The notes under the pieces were generated by a model, which saw only the letters and a list, made by a program, of their open reading frames with translations, had not been told where the DNA came from and made no database searches. DNA of 64,000 nucleotides from Bacteroidales bacterium (lineage in GTDB: Bacteria > Bacteroidota > Bacteroidia > Bacteroidales > GCA-2748055), in contig JARGFP010000007.1 of the NCBI GenBank assembly GCA_029210585.1, forward strand, positions 96,358-160,357, read 5' to 3'. The first letter of the stretch is position 1; each line of letters begins with the position of its first letter. Made by a program: the position numbers and the translations under genes. Shown here one piece after another: positions 18,724 through 28,459 of the stretch.

Positions 18724-18769
18724 TCCGCACCGCAAAAGCTACTTGCAAAACAAGTAAAAAAAGCGCACT

Positions 18770-19255
18770 ATGGAAGTACTATTGGTCATAGGGGGAATCG
18801 TCTTGATCGTCGTAGGGTTGATTGGCAGTGCGCTGCCTGTTATACCCGGACCACCGCTGGCCTGGGTGGGCTACCTGCTGTTGAAATGGACCAGGTATGT
18901 GGCAGACAATGCGACCTACAACAATTCCTTGTGGATCATGCTCTTCCTGGTGATCCTGGTCACCATCCTTGATTACGTGGTCCCGGTGTGGGGCACAAAA
19001 CGGTATGGCGGATCAAAGGCCGGGATGTGGGGAGCAACCATCGGGCTGATCGTGGGATTGTTCCTTGGACCCATTGGTATCATTGCCGGTCCGTTTGCAG
19101 GCGCATTCATTGGTGAACTCACGACGGGAAAGCAGCAGCGCGAAGCATTGCGATCGGGCTGGGGTTCTTTCCTGGGCTTCCTCATGGGGGTCGGCATGAA
19201 AATGATGGTATGTGCCACCCTGCTGTTCCTGTTCATATTTTACATGGTCCGGTAA
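18770..19255 (+). CDS. DUF456 family small membrane protein
   Basis: This is a 161-residue inner-membrane protein with five hydrophobic segments and the DUF456 pattern: VVGLIGSALPVIPGPPLAWVG near the start in two overlapping blocks, GTKRYGGSKAGMWGATIGLIVG in the middle, and GPFAGAFIGELTTGK. Gly-rich helices suggest tight packing or oligomer formation. No function is established. A basic segment KQQREALRSGWGSF precedes the last helix. Confidence 0.85.
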   Translation: MEVLLVIGGIVLIVVGLIGSALPVIPGPPLAWVGYLLLKWTRYVADNATYNNSLWIMLFLVILVTILDYVVPVWGTKRYGGSKAGMWGATIGLIVGLFLGPIGIIAGPFAGAFIGELTTGKQQREALRSGWGSFLGFLMGVGMKMMVCATLLFLFIFYMVR

Positions 19256-19439
19256 AGGATACCAAACATCTGTTTTTCAGACATTCTCCAAAAGCGACGC
19301 ACGAAGTATTTCAGTGTCACAGGTTGTCTTTCAAAACATATGAACAACTTATTTGTAAAATAAACAGCATATTTCCCTGGTGCTCCCTTTCAGGTAAGAC
19401 ACAATAAAAAAATCATGAACGGGCAAAAGAGACAATGGA

Positions 19440-20441
19440 CTATGCCCCGAGTGTGGCCACCATCACCGCCTTGATGGTATGCAGGCGGTTTTCCGCTTCA
19501 TCGAAAACAATGGAATGTTCTGATTCAAACACATCGTCAGTCACTTCCATGGCTTCGAGCCCGAATTTCCGGAAGATCTCCTCTCCTACTTTGGTATCCC
19601 TGTTATGAAAAGCAGGCAAACAGTGGAGGAACCTGACATTTTCATTTCCGGTCTTTTCAACCACCTCCTTGTTCACCTGGTAGGGCTGCAGCAATTCGAT
19701 GCGTTCATTCCATACTTCATCGGGTTCTCCCATGGAGACCCAGACATCGGTATACAGGAAATCCACCTCTTTCACACCGGCATCCACATGATCGGTGATG
19801 GTGATCGATGCACCCGTCTCTTCGGCAATTTCCCTGCATTGTTTCACCAGTGCCTCATCGGGCTGACATTGTTTTGGTGCCACGGCCCTGAAATCCATTC
19901 CCATTTTGGCAGCCCCCACCAACAGTGAGTTGCCCATATTGTTCCTGGCATCGCCAAGGTAGGCAAATGAAACCTGGTGCAATGGCTTGTCGGAATGCTC
20001 CAGCATGGTCATGAAATCTGCCAGGATTTGTGTCGGGTGAAATTCATTGGTCAGACCATTCCACACGGGAACACCGGCATATTTACCAAGCTCTTCGACC
20101 ACCTCCTGTCCGAAGCCGCGGTATTCGATTCCATCGTACATCCGTCCCAGCACACGTGCAGTATCTTTCATCGATTCCTTTTGACCGATCTGGGATCCGG
20201 ACGGACCGAGGTATGTAACGTGTGCACCCTGTTCATAGGCCGCCACCTCGAAGGCACAGCGCGTGCGCGTGGAGGCTTTTTCAAAGATCAGGGCAATGCT
20301 TTTTTCTTTCAGCCGGGGCACCTCTGTGCCGCTGTATTTGGCCTTTTTCAGTGAAAAACTGAGGTCCAGCAGAAACCGTATCTCTTCTGGTGAAAAATCA
20401 AGTAATTTCAAAAAATTCCTGTTGCGCACATTATAAGCCAT
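19440..20441 (-). CDS. argF: Ornithine carbamoyltransferase
   Basis: This enzyme transfers a carbamoyl group between carbamoyl phosphate and ornithine/citrulline in the cytoplasm. Motifs in the 333-residue protein are [15 protein letters not shown] (carbamoyl-phosphate binding), [15 protein letters not shown], and [13 protein letters not shown] (HCLP, ornithine side). These mark a classical OTCase rather than the acetyl- or succinylornithine carbamoyltransferase that many Bacteroidota use for arginine synthesis. The gene lies 38 bp downstream of carbamate kinase on the same strand, an arrangement typical of arginine or citrulline catabolism, where it would run towards carbamoyl phosphate. An anabolic role cannot be excluded. 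Confidence 0.93.
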   Translation of the reverse strand: MAYNVRNRNFLKLLDFSPEEIRFLLDLSFSLKKAKYSGTEVPRLKEKSIALIFEKASTRTRCAFEVAAYEQGAHVTYLGPSGSQIGQKESMKDTARVLGRMYDGIEYRGFGQEVVEELGKYAGVPVWNGLTNEFHPTQILADFMTMLEHSDKPLHQVSFAYLGDARNNMGNSLLVGAAKMGMDFRAVAPKQCQPDEALVKQCREIAEETGASITITDHVDAGVKEVDFLYTDVWVSMGEPDEVWNERIELLQPYQVNKEVVEKTGNENVRFLHCLPAFHNRDTKVGEEIFRKFGLEAMEVTDDVFESEHSIVFDEAENRLHTIKAVMVATLGA

Positions 20442-20479
20442 ATCTGTTGTGTGTTTATATTCAGGTGTACAAAATTAGA

Positions 20480-21436
20480 TTAATCTTCGTATTCCATGGT
20501 AATTTTTGTTCCATAACTTTTATCTTCCAGCTTGAAAGCCTCGGTAATCACGCTTTTACGACCTCCTTTTTCAATAAAATCGAGGCAGGCCCATATTTTG
20601 GGTGCCATGTCCCCTTCACCGAACATTCCTGCCTCAAGGTAGGCTTTCGTGTCCCTGTAATCGAGGAATTCCTTCTCCTCCTGGTCAGGGGTACCATAAT
20701 TGAGGTATACAAAGGACACATCTGTCAGGATATAAAACTCATCTGCCCCGATACGGGAAGCGAGCAGTGATGAAGCATTGTCTTTGTCGATCACTGCTTC
20801 GGCGGGACGCACACGTCCTTCTTCATCGATATATACCGGGACCCCGCCACCACCTGCCGCGATCACGATGGTTCCCTGTCGTGCCAGTGTCTCCACCACT
20901 TTTTCATTCATAATACCGATCGGTTTTGGTGAAGGAACCACCCGCCGCCACCCGTCGTGCTTCTTCTTGTCTTCCTTGAATTCCCATCCTTTGTCAGACA
21001 ACAGCCGGTCGGCTTCCTCGCGGGAATAAATCTTTCCCACACGTTTGGTAGGCGCACTGAATGCAGGATCTTCTTTCTCCACCAGGACCTGCGTGACCAG
21101 CGTAACGATCTCCTTATCAATATGGTGTTTTTTCAGAACGTTGCGAAACATGCGCTCAATCATATACCCGATACCTCCCTGGGAATCGGCCACACAAATA
21201 TCCAGCGGCATCTGGGGAATACCATACACGCTTTCCCCTGCATCGTTGCGCATAAGGATATTGCCTACCTGTGGCCCGTTCCCGTGGGTAATCACCAGTT
21301 CATATCCTTCCCTGATCAGGTGGACGAGGTTTTCGAGTGTATCGGTGGTGTTCTGTTCCTGTTCGTCGATGGTGCCGGCCTGGTCACCCCGCAACAGCGC
21401 ATTACCTCCCAAAGCGATCACAGCAACTTTTTTCAT
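20480..21436 (-). CDS. arcC: Carbamate kinase
   Basis: This enzyme makes ATP from carbamoyl phosphate, the energy-yielding last step of the arginine deiminase route. The 318-residue protein starts MKKVAVIALGGNALLRG (ATG 21436; the frame is open to 21499 but the longer N-terminus is unlike the family). Other hallmarks are THGNGPQVGNILMRND, VIAAGGGGVPVY and VIDKDNASSLLA. It forms an apparent two-gene operon with argF; no arginine deiminase gene is in the window. Confidence 0.94.
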   Translation of the reverse strand: MKKVAVIALGGNALLRGDQAGTIDEQEQNTTDTLENLVHLIREGYELVITHGNGPQVGNILMRNDAGESVYGIPQMPLDICVADSQGGIGYMIERMFRNVLKKHHIDKEIVTLVTQVLVEKEDPAFSAPTKRVGKIYSREEADRLLSDKGWEFKEDKKKHDGWRRVVPSPKPIGIMNEKVVETLARQGTIVIAAGGGGVPVYIDEEGRVRPAEAVIDKDNASSLLASRIGADEFYILTDVSFVYLNYGTPDQEEKEFLDYRDTKAYLEAGMFGEGDMAPKIWACLDFIEKGGRKSVITEAFKLEDKSYGTKITMEYED

Positions 21437-21457
21437 ATGCATGGAATTTATGAAATA

Positions 21458-21465
21458 CAAATCTA
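21458..21465 (-). promoter_or_regulatory. Candidate -7 box for arcC-argF
   Basis: On the minus strand the sequence is TAGATTTG, matching TAnnTTTG, 21 bp before the ATG at 21436. The position supports the short start of arcC. Confidence 0.4.
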
Positions 21466-21516
21466 GAGTTTTTGCAGCCTCGAAATTTATGTTTTTCAAT
21501 ATCTTTCAAATATTCC

Positions 21517-21524
21517 TATTTTTG
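21517..21524 (+). promoter_or_regulatory. Candidate -7 box for the lipoprotein gene at 21540
   Basis: TATTTTTG matches TAnnTTTG 15 bp before the ATG at 21540, leaving a very short leader. The divergent arcC box lies 50 bp away. Confidence 0.35.
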
Positions 21525-21539
21525 CTGAGATCAAAGAAC

Positions 21540-22232
21540 ATGCAACAACGATTGAGACACATCCTTCTGCCCCTGCTGCTCGTGCTGTTCGCATTTGCAT
21601 GCAATCGCAATAGCGGCAAACCAGGCCAGGTTGAAGCCGAATACATCAGGTATAGGGTTAACTACCTGGACCACATGGCAGGAGACATTCCCACCTCCCT
21701 GCTTCCGGATATGATGGAAGCATATTATACCAAAAAGCATGTCTTCACGAGAATCCACGGCTATTTCGGTCAGTTCAGCCTGGTCCAGGTGGCTGACCTG
21801 AGGAAGAATACAGTCACTACGATGCTCAATTTCTTTGGAACAAAAGTGGTGCATACCGGAAAAAAAGGGGAAGTGCCTGCCGGAATCACCCAATTAAAAA
21901 ATCCTTCACTGGAGGTCACTTCCGACACGCTCACGGTCTGCGGGATGCTGTCCACCAGGGGCATCGTCTGCGACGCTGACGGCGAATACGATGTCTATTT
22001 CATAGAGGACATCGGTATCAAATCTCCCAACATTACAACGCCTTATTACTTCATCGACCATGTTCTCTCGGATTTCAGGGTGCAGTTGAGCATGCTGAAG
22101 ATGCACCTGGTCATGTTCGGGCACGAAGTCAGGAAAGTGGATCCCGGAATGTTTGAAATACCTGAAGCGTATGTACCCGTTTCCCGTGAGACCATGGAAC
22201 ATATTATTAACAGCTTGTTCACAAAAGAATAA
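21540..22232 (+). CDS. Hypothetical lipoprotein
   Basis: This 230-residue exported protein has the signal peptide MQQRLRHILLPLLLVLFAFAC ending in a lipobox. The frame is open far upstream, antisense to arcC, but ATG 21540 is chosen because it alone places the signal peptide at the N-terminus. The mature part has no domain I can name; it contains regularly spaced beta-strand-like segments (TVTTMLNFFGTKVVHTG, DGEYDVYFIEDIG) and ends in a helix. It precedes ftsK by 69 bp on the same strand. Confidence 0.75.
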   Translation: MQQRLRHILLPLLLVLFAFACNRNSGKPGQVEAEYIRYRVNYLDHMAGDIPTSLLPDMMEAYYTKKHVFTRIHGYFGQFSLVQVADLRKNTVTTMLNFFGTKVVHTGKKGEVPAGITQLKNPSLEVTSDTLTVCGMLSTRGIVCDADGEYDVYFIEDIGIKSPNITTPYYFIDHVLSDFRVQLSMLKMHLVMFGHEVRKVDPGMFEIPEAYVPVSRETMEHIINSLFTKE

Positions 22233-22301
22233 AGAAGCTGCCCACGTTATTTGTACATTAGCAGATCAGTATCATGTCATATTTTGCCGAGTAACTACAA
22301 G

Positions 22302-24701
22302 ATGAGCAGGAAAAAGAAGAAGCAGTCAAAATCAACGTCAAACAAAGTTAATTCAAGGTTGTCCCTGTTCAGGGATGACCGGTTCCGGTACGCGTTGGGC
22401 ATCGTGTTCCTCCTCTTTGCCTTTTACCTGTTTTTATCATTCATCTCCTATTTTTTTCACTGGCAGACTGACCAGGATTTCAGGTGGGCCGAAGTTTTTT
22501 CCGGACCGGAGATCACTGTGGAGAACCAGGGTGGCAAATGGGGCGCATGGCTTTCAGACACCTTCCTGAACAGGTGGTTTGGCATTCCCAGCCTCATCTT
22601 CCCTGTTCTCCTTATCGTATGGGCACTGGGTCTGTTCAGACTCAGAATACTGAAAACCTTGGCGGTAACGCGCAACCTGCTCATCCTGCTGATTCTGACT
22701 TCAGTTACCCTCAGCGTCATCTTCGGAAGTGCTTCGGGCTACCTGGGAAGTGGTCCGGGGGGGGCGCACGGGTATCATATCAGCAGGTGGATGATCGCGG
22801 CAATGGGTTATGCCGGGGCGGGAGCCGTGCTGCTGTTCATGTTCTCCGTTTTTACACTGTTTACCACCCCGGTGTTGCATCGCATCAGGGAGAAAAGGGC
22901 ACAGATGACCGACAGTAAACAGGAGGAATCATCTCCTGCGGATGCGCCGGAGAACGGGGATGCCGACACTGCCCAGGTGCCCACGGAAACAACATTTGAG
23001 CAAGAGGAGGAACAAGAGGGTACGCCTGCAGGCATGAACGGTTCACCAGAAGAATCCTTTGTAGTAAGCGAACTCAGCAAGGAGGAACGCAGTATGGAGG
23101 AAACCGGCACCTCACCGGACAGCGTAGATGTGCACATGTCCGTCAACAAAAGCAAGAGCGAAGAGCGCATCAGTGAAGAAGGTGCCGCCGGGGAGCTGCA
23201 GGACTATGATCCTACCCTTGATCTGCCGCATTATAAGCTTCCGCCGCTGAGCCTGCTTCGCGATTACGACTCGGGCGATACCACTGTCACGAACGAGGAA
23301 CTGCTGTCCAATAAAAACAGGATCGTGGAGACACTGGCTTCCTACAAGATCAAGATCGACAAGATCAAGGCCACGATCGGTCCCACGGTGACACTTTACG
23401 AGATTGTCCCTGCTCCCGGGATCCGCATTTCGAAGATCAAAAACCTGGAAGATGACATTGCCCTCAGTCTCGCGGCACTGGGTATCAGGATCATTGCACC
23501 CATTCCGGGGAAGGGAACCATAGGGATCGAAGTCCCCAACCAGACCCCAAAGATTGTATCGATGCGTACCATCCTGAGCTCCAGGAAATTCCAGGAATCA
23601 GATTTCGAGCTGGCCATTGCACTTGGAAAGACCATCTCCAATGAAACGTTCACATTCGACCTTACCAGGATGCCGCACCTCCTGGTGGCAGGTGCTACCG
23701 GCCAGGGTAAGTCGGTCGGGCTCAACGCGATCATTGCCTCCCTGCTGTACAAGAAACACCCTGCACAGCTGAAATTTGTAATGATCGATCCGAAAAAAGT
23801 GGAACTTTCCCTCTTTTCCAAGATTGAAAACCATTTCCTGGCAAAGCTGGAAGATACCGAGGATGCGATCATCACGGATACACAGAAAGTAATCAGCACC
23901 CTCAATTCCCTGTGTGTTGAAATGGACGACCGCTATGACATGCTTCAGAAGGCACATGTCAGGAACATCAAGGAATACAACAAAAAATTCATTGCCCGGA
24001 AGCTCAACCCGGAAAAGGGACACAGGTACCTGCCTTTTATCGTCGTGGTGATCGATGAATTTGCTGACCTGATCATGACTGCAGGAAGGAATATCGAAAC
24101 GCCCATTTCCCGGCTGGCACAGCTCGCCAGGGCGATTGGCATTCACCTGGTGATTGCCACACAGCGTCCCACCACCAATATCATCACCGGTGTGATCAAG
24201 GCCAACTTCCCGGCCAGGATTGCATTCCGCGTAATGTCGGGCATCGACTCCAGGACCATCCTTGACGGACCGGGGGCCGACCAGTTGATCGGGCGGGGCG
24301 ACATGCTGTTTCTCAGTGGCAATGAGCCTGTGCGCCTGCAGTGTGCGTTTATCGACACGCCGGAGATCGATGACATTACCGCATTCATCAGCGAACAGAA
24401 AGGCTATGCAGGTGCAATGGAACTCAGCAGGGTGGATGAAGAAACCGGGGATGGCCCTGATGTGGACCTTAAAAAACGGGATGATCTTTTCGAGGATGCC
24501 GCCCGCCTGGTTGTACATCACCAGCAAGGTTCCACCTCGCTGATCCAGCGAAAACTGGCCCTGGGGTACAACCGCGCGGGCAGGATCGTTGACCAGCTGG
24601 AGGCTGCAGGTATCCTTGGGCCGCCCGAAGGAAGCAAGGCCAGGCAAGTGCTGGCAAAAGATGAAATGAGTTTGGAACGGATTTTGAATGGACTGGGGTA
24701 A
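22302..24701 (+). CDS. ftsK: DNA translocase FtsK
   Basis: FtsK pumps DNA at the division septum and helps resolve chromosome dimers. From the ATG at 22302 (MSRKKKKQSKS) the protein has 799 residues; the frame runs back to a TTG at 22251, which is unlikely. There are four transmembrane segments between about 25 and 190, an acidic Glu/Ser-rich linker (about 195-320), then the motor with Walker A (GATGQGKSVGLNAI) and Walker B (VVVIDEFADLIM). A C-terminal winged-helix gamma domain (about 735-795, LGYNRAGRIVDQLEAAGI) recognises polar DNA sequences. The lolA-like gene begins at the next base after its stop. Confidence 0.96.
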   Translation: MSRKKKKQSKSTSNKVNSRLSLFRDDRFRYALGIVFLLFAFYLFLSFISYFFHWQTDQDFRWAEVFSGPEITVENQGGKWGAWLSDTFLNRWFGIPSLIFPVLLIVWALGLFRLRILKTLAVTRNLLILLILTSVTLSVIFGSASGYLGSGPGGAHGYHISRWMIAAMGYAGAGAVLLFMFSVFTLFTTPVLHRIREKRAQMTDSKQEESSPADAPENGDADTAQVPTETTFEQEEEQEGTPAGMNGSPEESFVVSELSKEERSMEETGTSPDSVDVHMSVNKSKSEERISEEGAAGELQDYDPTLDLPHYKLPPLSLLRDYDSGDTTVTNEELLSNKNRIVETLASYKIKIDKIKATIGPTVTLYEIVPAPGIRISKIKNLEDDIALSLAALGIRIIAPIPGKGTIGIEVPNQTPKIVSMRTILSSRKFQESDFELAIALGKTISNETFTFDLTRMPHLLVAGATGQGKSVGLNAIIASLLYKKHPAQLKFVMIDPKKVELSLFSKIENHFLAKLEDTEDAIITDTQKVISTLNSLCVEMDDRYDMLQKAHVRNIKEYNKKFIARKLNPEKGHRYLPFIVVVIDEFADLIMTAGRNIETPISRLAQLARAIGIHLVIATQRPTTNIITGVIKANFPARIAFRVMSGIDSRTILDGPGADQLIGRGDMLFLSGNEPVRLQCAFIDTPEIDDITAFISEQKGYAGAMELSRVDEETGDGPDVDLKKRDDLFEDAARLVVHHQQGSTSLIQRKLALGYNRAGRIVDQLEAAGILGPPEGSKARQVLAKDEMSLERILNGLG

Positions 24702-25358
24702 ATGATAATTATGAGAACTGTATTTTCACTCTCTTTGCTCCTGCTGGGCGGGATACTATTCGGACAGAAAGAAGCAGCAGCTGAAGCCTATCTTGACAAG
24801 GTGGCCAGGGACCTGGATCCCGGACATGCATTGAAAATAGCATTTGACTATATCCGTGAGGACCTGCAGTCAGAAGCGGTACTTGAAGGCAGCGGCACAC
24901 TTGTGCTCATGGGCGAGAAATACAAGATGGACCTGGACGAGGCCGTTATCTGGTTTGACGGCGAAAAACAATATTCCCTGAACACGGATATCGAAGAGGT
25001 ATACGTGAGTGAACCGGACCCTGAGAACAAGGAATTCATTTTCACTGATCCCATCCGCCTGCTTCAAAACTACAAGGAAACATTCAAATACCGTTTGATG
25101 GGAGAGGGTGAGATGGATGGCACGCCCGTAACTGAAATTCAGCTGTACCCGGAAGAACTCGGCGGCCCCTATGCGTTGATCAAGATCTACTTTGCAACCG
25201 GGTCATCGGCGCTGCAATCGATCGTGGTCCGCCACAAGGAAGGCATCGTCTACACCATGAAAGTTGCTGAAACAGAGCGGATGGAAGATCCCGGGGCAGC
25301 GTTTTTCCGCTTCAGCAGTGAGGCGTACCCCTATGTGGATGTAATTGACCTGCTGTGA
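24702..25358 (+). CDS. lolA: LolA-like outer-membrane lipoprotein carrier
   Basis: A 218-residue periplasmic protein with a signal peptide (MRTVFSLSLLLLGGILFGQ from the second ATG at 24711; the first ATG at 24702 is also possible). The mature part follows the LolA fold: an N-terminal helix (AYLDKVARDL), then antiparallel strands with GSGTLVLMGEKYKMDLDEAV and VIWFDGEKQYSLN. LolA carries lipoproteins from the LolCDE transporter to the outer membrane. The start codon directly abuts the ftsK stop, so the two are coexpressed, a common order in Bacteroidota. Confidence 0.82.
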   Translation: MIIMRTVFSLSLLLLGGILFGQKEAAAEAYLDKVARDLDPGHALKIAFDYIREDLQSEAVLEGSGTLVLMGEKYKMDLDEAVIWFDGEKQYSLNTDIEEVYVSEPDPENKEFIFTDPIRLLQNYKETFKYRLMGEGEMDGTPVTEIQLYPEELGGPYALIKIYFATGSSALQSIVVRHKEGIVYTMKVAETERMEDPGAAFFRFSSEAYPYVDVIDLL

Positions 25359-25450
25359 GATTTTACACCCATCTTTCAAGTCTGCATGAAACTGTATTAT
25401 CATGTCCGAAAATAAGGCGTTTAAAATTATCCCGGCAGTATGGACAGATC

Positions 25451-27526
25451 TTATTTCGGGTACTCAATCCTTGCGTGGTAGATATTGATCAGTTTCTGTT
25501 TGAAGATTTTCTTGATTACAGCAATATCTGCAAAAGTGATATCCGCATCTGAATACTGGTCTTCGGCTGTCTGGTGCGCAATTATGTTGTCTACCAGCTG
25601 GTTCAGGGATTCAGCGCTGACGTCTTTCATGCTCCTGGATGCAGCTTCCACCGAATCAGCGATCATGGTCACCGCCATCTCCTTCGTACTGGGCTTGGGG
25701 CCCGGATAGCGGAAATCGTTCACATCGACTTCCTCGTCAGGATTGACACTGAGATAGGACTTGTAAAAGTACTGTACCGTTGATGTACCATGGTGGGTTT
25801 TGATGAACCCGATGATCTGCGGGGGCAGGTTGTGTTTTTTTGCCAGCTCAACGCCATCATTTACGTGGTCGATAATGATCTTTGCGCTGGTCTTGAAATT
25901 CACCTGGTTATGGGGATTCTGTCCGTCGCGCAGGTTTTCAATAAAGTAATAGGGATTCTTCATTTTCCCGATGTCGTGGTACAATGCACCCACCCTTACC
26001 AGCAGGGGATTCCCCCCAACCTTCAGTATTGCCTCTTCTGCAAGATTGGCCACCTGCATTGAATGCTGGAAAGTTCCCGGCGCCTGCTCTGCAAGTTTTC
26101 GCAGCAGTGGCTGGTTGGTATCTGACAGCTCGAACAGGGTAGCATCAGACAGGAACCCGAACAACCGTTCAAAAATATAGACCAGCGGATAGACCGTAAG
26201 AATCAGCAATCCGTTTCCACCGAACCACAGGATCTGTGTCCAGTCCACGCCATCCAGGCTGCCCTCCTGGAGGAGCGAGAGGATGATATAGATCAGTGAA
26301 TAGGTGAGCGCCACAAAAGTGGCAATATAGAACAGGATGCTTCGCCTGTAATAGGAGCGCATGGAGAAAACCGCCACCACCCCTGCAAGGAAATTCATCA
26401 GGAGGAACTGGTAGCTGTTGGGAGTCCAGAATCCTGCCAGCAGCAGGATCAGAAAATGAACGAACAATGCGAAGCGTACATTGAAGAAGGTCTTCAGGAA
26501 TATGGGGATGATCGCAAACGGGATCACGTAATAACTGATTGCTTCGTTGTTCACTGTTACCTTGGTGAGGCCCACCATGATGACGATCATGGACAGCAGG
26601 AACAGGGTCTGTGCCGCGCTGCCCATCATGTCCCTGCGAAAATTGGATACATACCAGAGCAGGGACAGGAACAGTATCGAAATAAGAATGAACTGTCCCA
26701 GGTAGAGTACTGAATAGTTCTTATAAACATTCGAATTGGTCTCATACTCCTTGCGCAGGGATTCCACCAGCTGGTACCTGGATGGCGATACCAGCTCTCC
26801 CCGGGAAATAATGATCTGTCCCGACTGCACCATCCCTTGGGTGGTACTGATTTCCTCAATCCGGGATTCCAGCACGTTTTTGGTCATGGACTCGTCATAG
26901 CGCAGGTTCGGTGCAATATATTTCGCAACCGGATACCGGGAAAGAATCTCATCGTCTGAATGTGACACGTAGCTCTTCAGAACCTTCATAATATATTCAT
27001 ACGCCTGCTTTTCGGTATATACTTCTGACAATGCTGTCTTCTCTGCCATCTGCTTCCTCCTGACAATCACCTGTCCATCAGATGGGTCGGACTGTTGTAT
27101 CACCGGGTGCATCTCGATAATGCCCACGTCGTATACATGCTCCACCAGCCCGGGCAGTGTATCGCTGATCCTGCGCTGGAAAGGAACCAGGGACTGGATA
27201 TTCAAACCTGCCTGCTGACCCGCTTCAAGATCAGACCTTACCCTTCCGAGGGCATCAGCTGCCACAGAAGAATCCAGGCTGAAATAAGGCAGGTTGGTCC
27301 GGGTGATACTGTCTATTTCCTTTTCTATTTCAGCATCCTCTTTATACACAGGAAAATCAAACGGGGCGATCAGGTCCTGGTGCTTCCATGGCCGGTTCTT
27401 TACAAACTCGTACTGGAATTTTCCCTCGCGGGGGTACATCCAGAAAACCAGCAGGATGGCAACGAGGTACAGGAGGAATATCTGCACCTTTTTCCAGGAG
27501 ACCAAAAATGTATCGATAAATTTCAC
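25451..27526 (-). CDS. pgpH: 7TM-HD family cyclic di-AMP phosphodiesterase (PgpH-like)
   Basis: This inner-membrane protein of about 691 residues has an N-terminal helix, a large extracytoplasmic 7TMR-HD domain (about 45-280), seven membrane segments (about 285-465), and a cytoplasmic HD domain with GALYHDIGKMKNPYYFIEN and NPHNQVNF. Firmicute PgpH hydrolyses c-di-AMP; the same role is inferred here. There is no in-frame ATG at the expected place: a GTG at 27526 (MKFIDTFLVSWKK) or a TTG at 27556 must be used. GTG is preferred because it leaves a leader of normal length after the -7 box at 27575. Confidence 0.88.
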   Translation of the reverse strand: MKFIDTFLVSWKKVQIFLLYLVAILLVFWMYPREGKFQYEFVKNRPWKHQDLIAPFDFPVYKEDAEIEKEIDSITRTNLPYFSLDSSVAADALGRVRSDLEAGQQAGLNIQSLVPFQRRISDTLPGLVEHVYDVGIIEMHPVIQQSDPSDGQVIVRRKQMAEKTALSEVYTEKQAYEYIMKVLKSYVSHSDDEILSRYPVAKYIAPNLRYDESMTKNVLESRIEEISTTQGMVQSGQIIISRGELVSPSRYQLVESLRKEYETNSNVYKNYSVLYLGQFILISILFLSLLWYVSNFRRDMMGSAAQTLFLLSMIVIMVGLTKVTVNNEAISYYVIPFAIIPIFLKTFFNVRFALFVHFLILLLAGFWTPNSYQFLLMNFLAGVVAVFSMRSYYRRSILFYIATFVALTYSLIYIILSLLQEGSLDGVDWTQILWFGGNGLLILTVYPLVYIFERLFGFLSDATLFELSDTNQPLLRKLAEQAPGTFQHSMQVANLAEEAILKVGGNPLLVRVGALYHDIGKMKNPYYFIENLRDGQNPHNQVNFKTSAKIIIDHVNDGVELAKKHNLPPQIIGFIKTHHGTSTVQYFYKSYLSVNPDEEVDVNDFRYPGPKPSTKEMAVTMIADSVEAASRSMKDVSAESLNQLVDNIIAHQTAEDQYSDADITFADIAVIKKIFKQKLINIYHARIEYPK

Positions 27527-27574
27527 AAGCGGAAAAAATATTATGTATAAATACAATCGTTTTTATATCCGGCA

Positions 27575-27582
27575 CAAAGATA
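27575..27582 (-). promoter_or_regulatory. Candidate -7 box of the pgpH gene
   Basis: On the minus strand this reads TATCTTTG, a match to TAnnTTTG. A partial TTGA lies 17 bp upstream at 27600-27603. Confidence 0.45.
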
Positions 27583-27644
27583 CATCTTATATAACAATTT
27601 CAATACTGGGTTTTGTTTAGTATTTTCGTGGAAAACAATCTGGT

Positions 27645-28412
27645 ATGGAACAGGCAGGTATTGAAACAGGCATCTCATTGCAGGGATTCGTCCCTGTGAG
27701 AAAGGACCCACATGAACGGTCGGAAATGGTCACACAGGTACTTTTTGGTGAATATGTCGACATCGATGATGAAGCAGGATTATGGCTTCATATCCGCACC
27801 CACCTGGATCAGTATGAAGGCTGGGTGGATAAAAAGTGTATCTACTGGACAGAACAGATACATGCTGCTGCATATTATGTATGCAGGGAAAATATCCGCA
27901 TCCGTAATCTTACGGATGGATATTCGGTAATCCTGCCGATTGGTTCATCCGTACCGGAACTGGCGGAGGGACGTTTCGATCTGGGGGGCAAACAATTTTC
28001 GGTTGGTGATACCAGCAGCCTGGCCAAACCCGGTGCGCTCAGTGCCGAAACACTTTTTACAGGGCTTGTTTCGGTACCTTACCTCTGGGGTGGGCGTTGC
28101 GGATATGGCTTTGATTGTTCGGGACTGACACAGTTCCTGTGCAGGATCAATGGTAAGGAGATACCACGCGATGCCAGTGACCAGTCAGGTATCGGGCAAA
28201 CCCTGAGTTTTATGGAGGAGGCTCAGACGGGTGACCTGGCTTTCTTCGACAACACGGAAGGGATGATCCACCATGTGGGAATGATGGCCGGCAAGGACCG
28301 CATTATCCACGCTTCAGGGATGGTACGCATAGATAAAATCGATCAGCAGGGGATTTACAACGAGGAACTGGGCAGGTATACACACAAGCTACGGGTGCTG
28401 AAACGGATATAG
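27645..28412 (+). CDS. NlpC/P60 (C40) family cell-wall peptidase
   Basis: The 255-residue protein has an SH3b-like N-terminal part (about 10-110, with GWVDKKCIYW) and a C-terminal NlpC/P60 cysteine peptidase domain (about 130-250). The catalytic Cys is in YGFDCSGLTQF, the His in IHHVGMMAGKDR, and the third polar residue in RIIHASGMV. It resembles dipeptidyl-peptidase VI type enzymes that cut gamma-D-Glu-diamino acid bonds in murein peptides. No signal peptide is evident at the N-terminus, so it may act on recycled muropeptides in the cytoplasm. It converges with cysN. Confidence 0.88.
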   Translation: MEQAGIETGISLQGFVPVRKDPHERSEMVTQVLFGEYVDIDDEAGLWLHIRTHLDQYEGWVDKKCIYWTEQIHAAAYYVCRENIRIRNLTDGYSVILPIGSSVPELAEGRFDLGGKQFSVGDTSSLAKPGALSAETLFTGLVSVPYLWGGRCGYGFDCSGLTQFLCRINGKEIPRDASDQSGIGQTLSFMEEAQTGDLAFFDNTEGMIHHVGMMAGKDRIIHASGMVRIDKIDQQGIYNEELGRYTHKLRVLKRI

Positions 28413-28459
28413 CCCGGGAAAAGTGATATGTAGCCAGGATGGGCTTCCCCGTACAGTCA

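Noticed and set aside
21045..21539. Upstream extension of the lipoprotein frame at 21540 (antisense to arcC)
   Set aside because: The added part lies on the opposite strand of arcC and would bury the signal peptide; it is an open-frame shadow.
23598..24647. 349-codon minus-strand open frame opposite ftsK
   Set aside because: It is a shadow of the ftsK motor domain, whose motifs are in the plus frame.
28413..28459. Terminator between the convergent NlpC/P60 and cysN genes
   Set aside because: Only a 4-bp stem with no T-run can be drawn.
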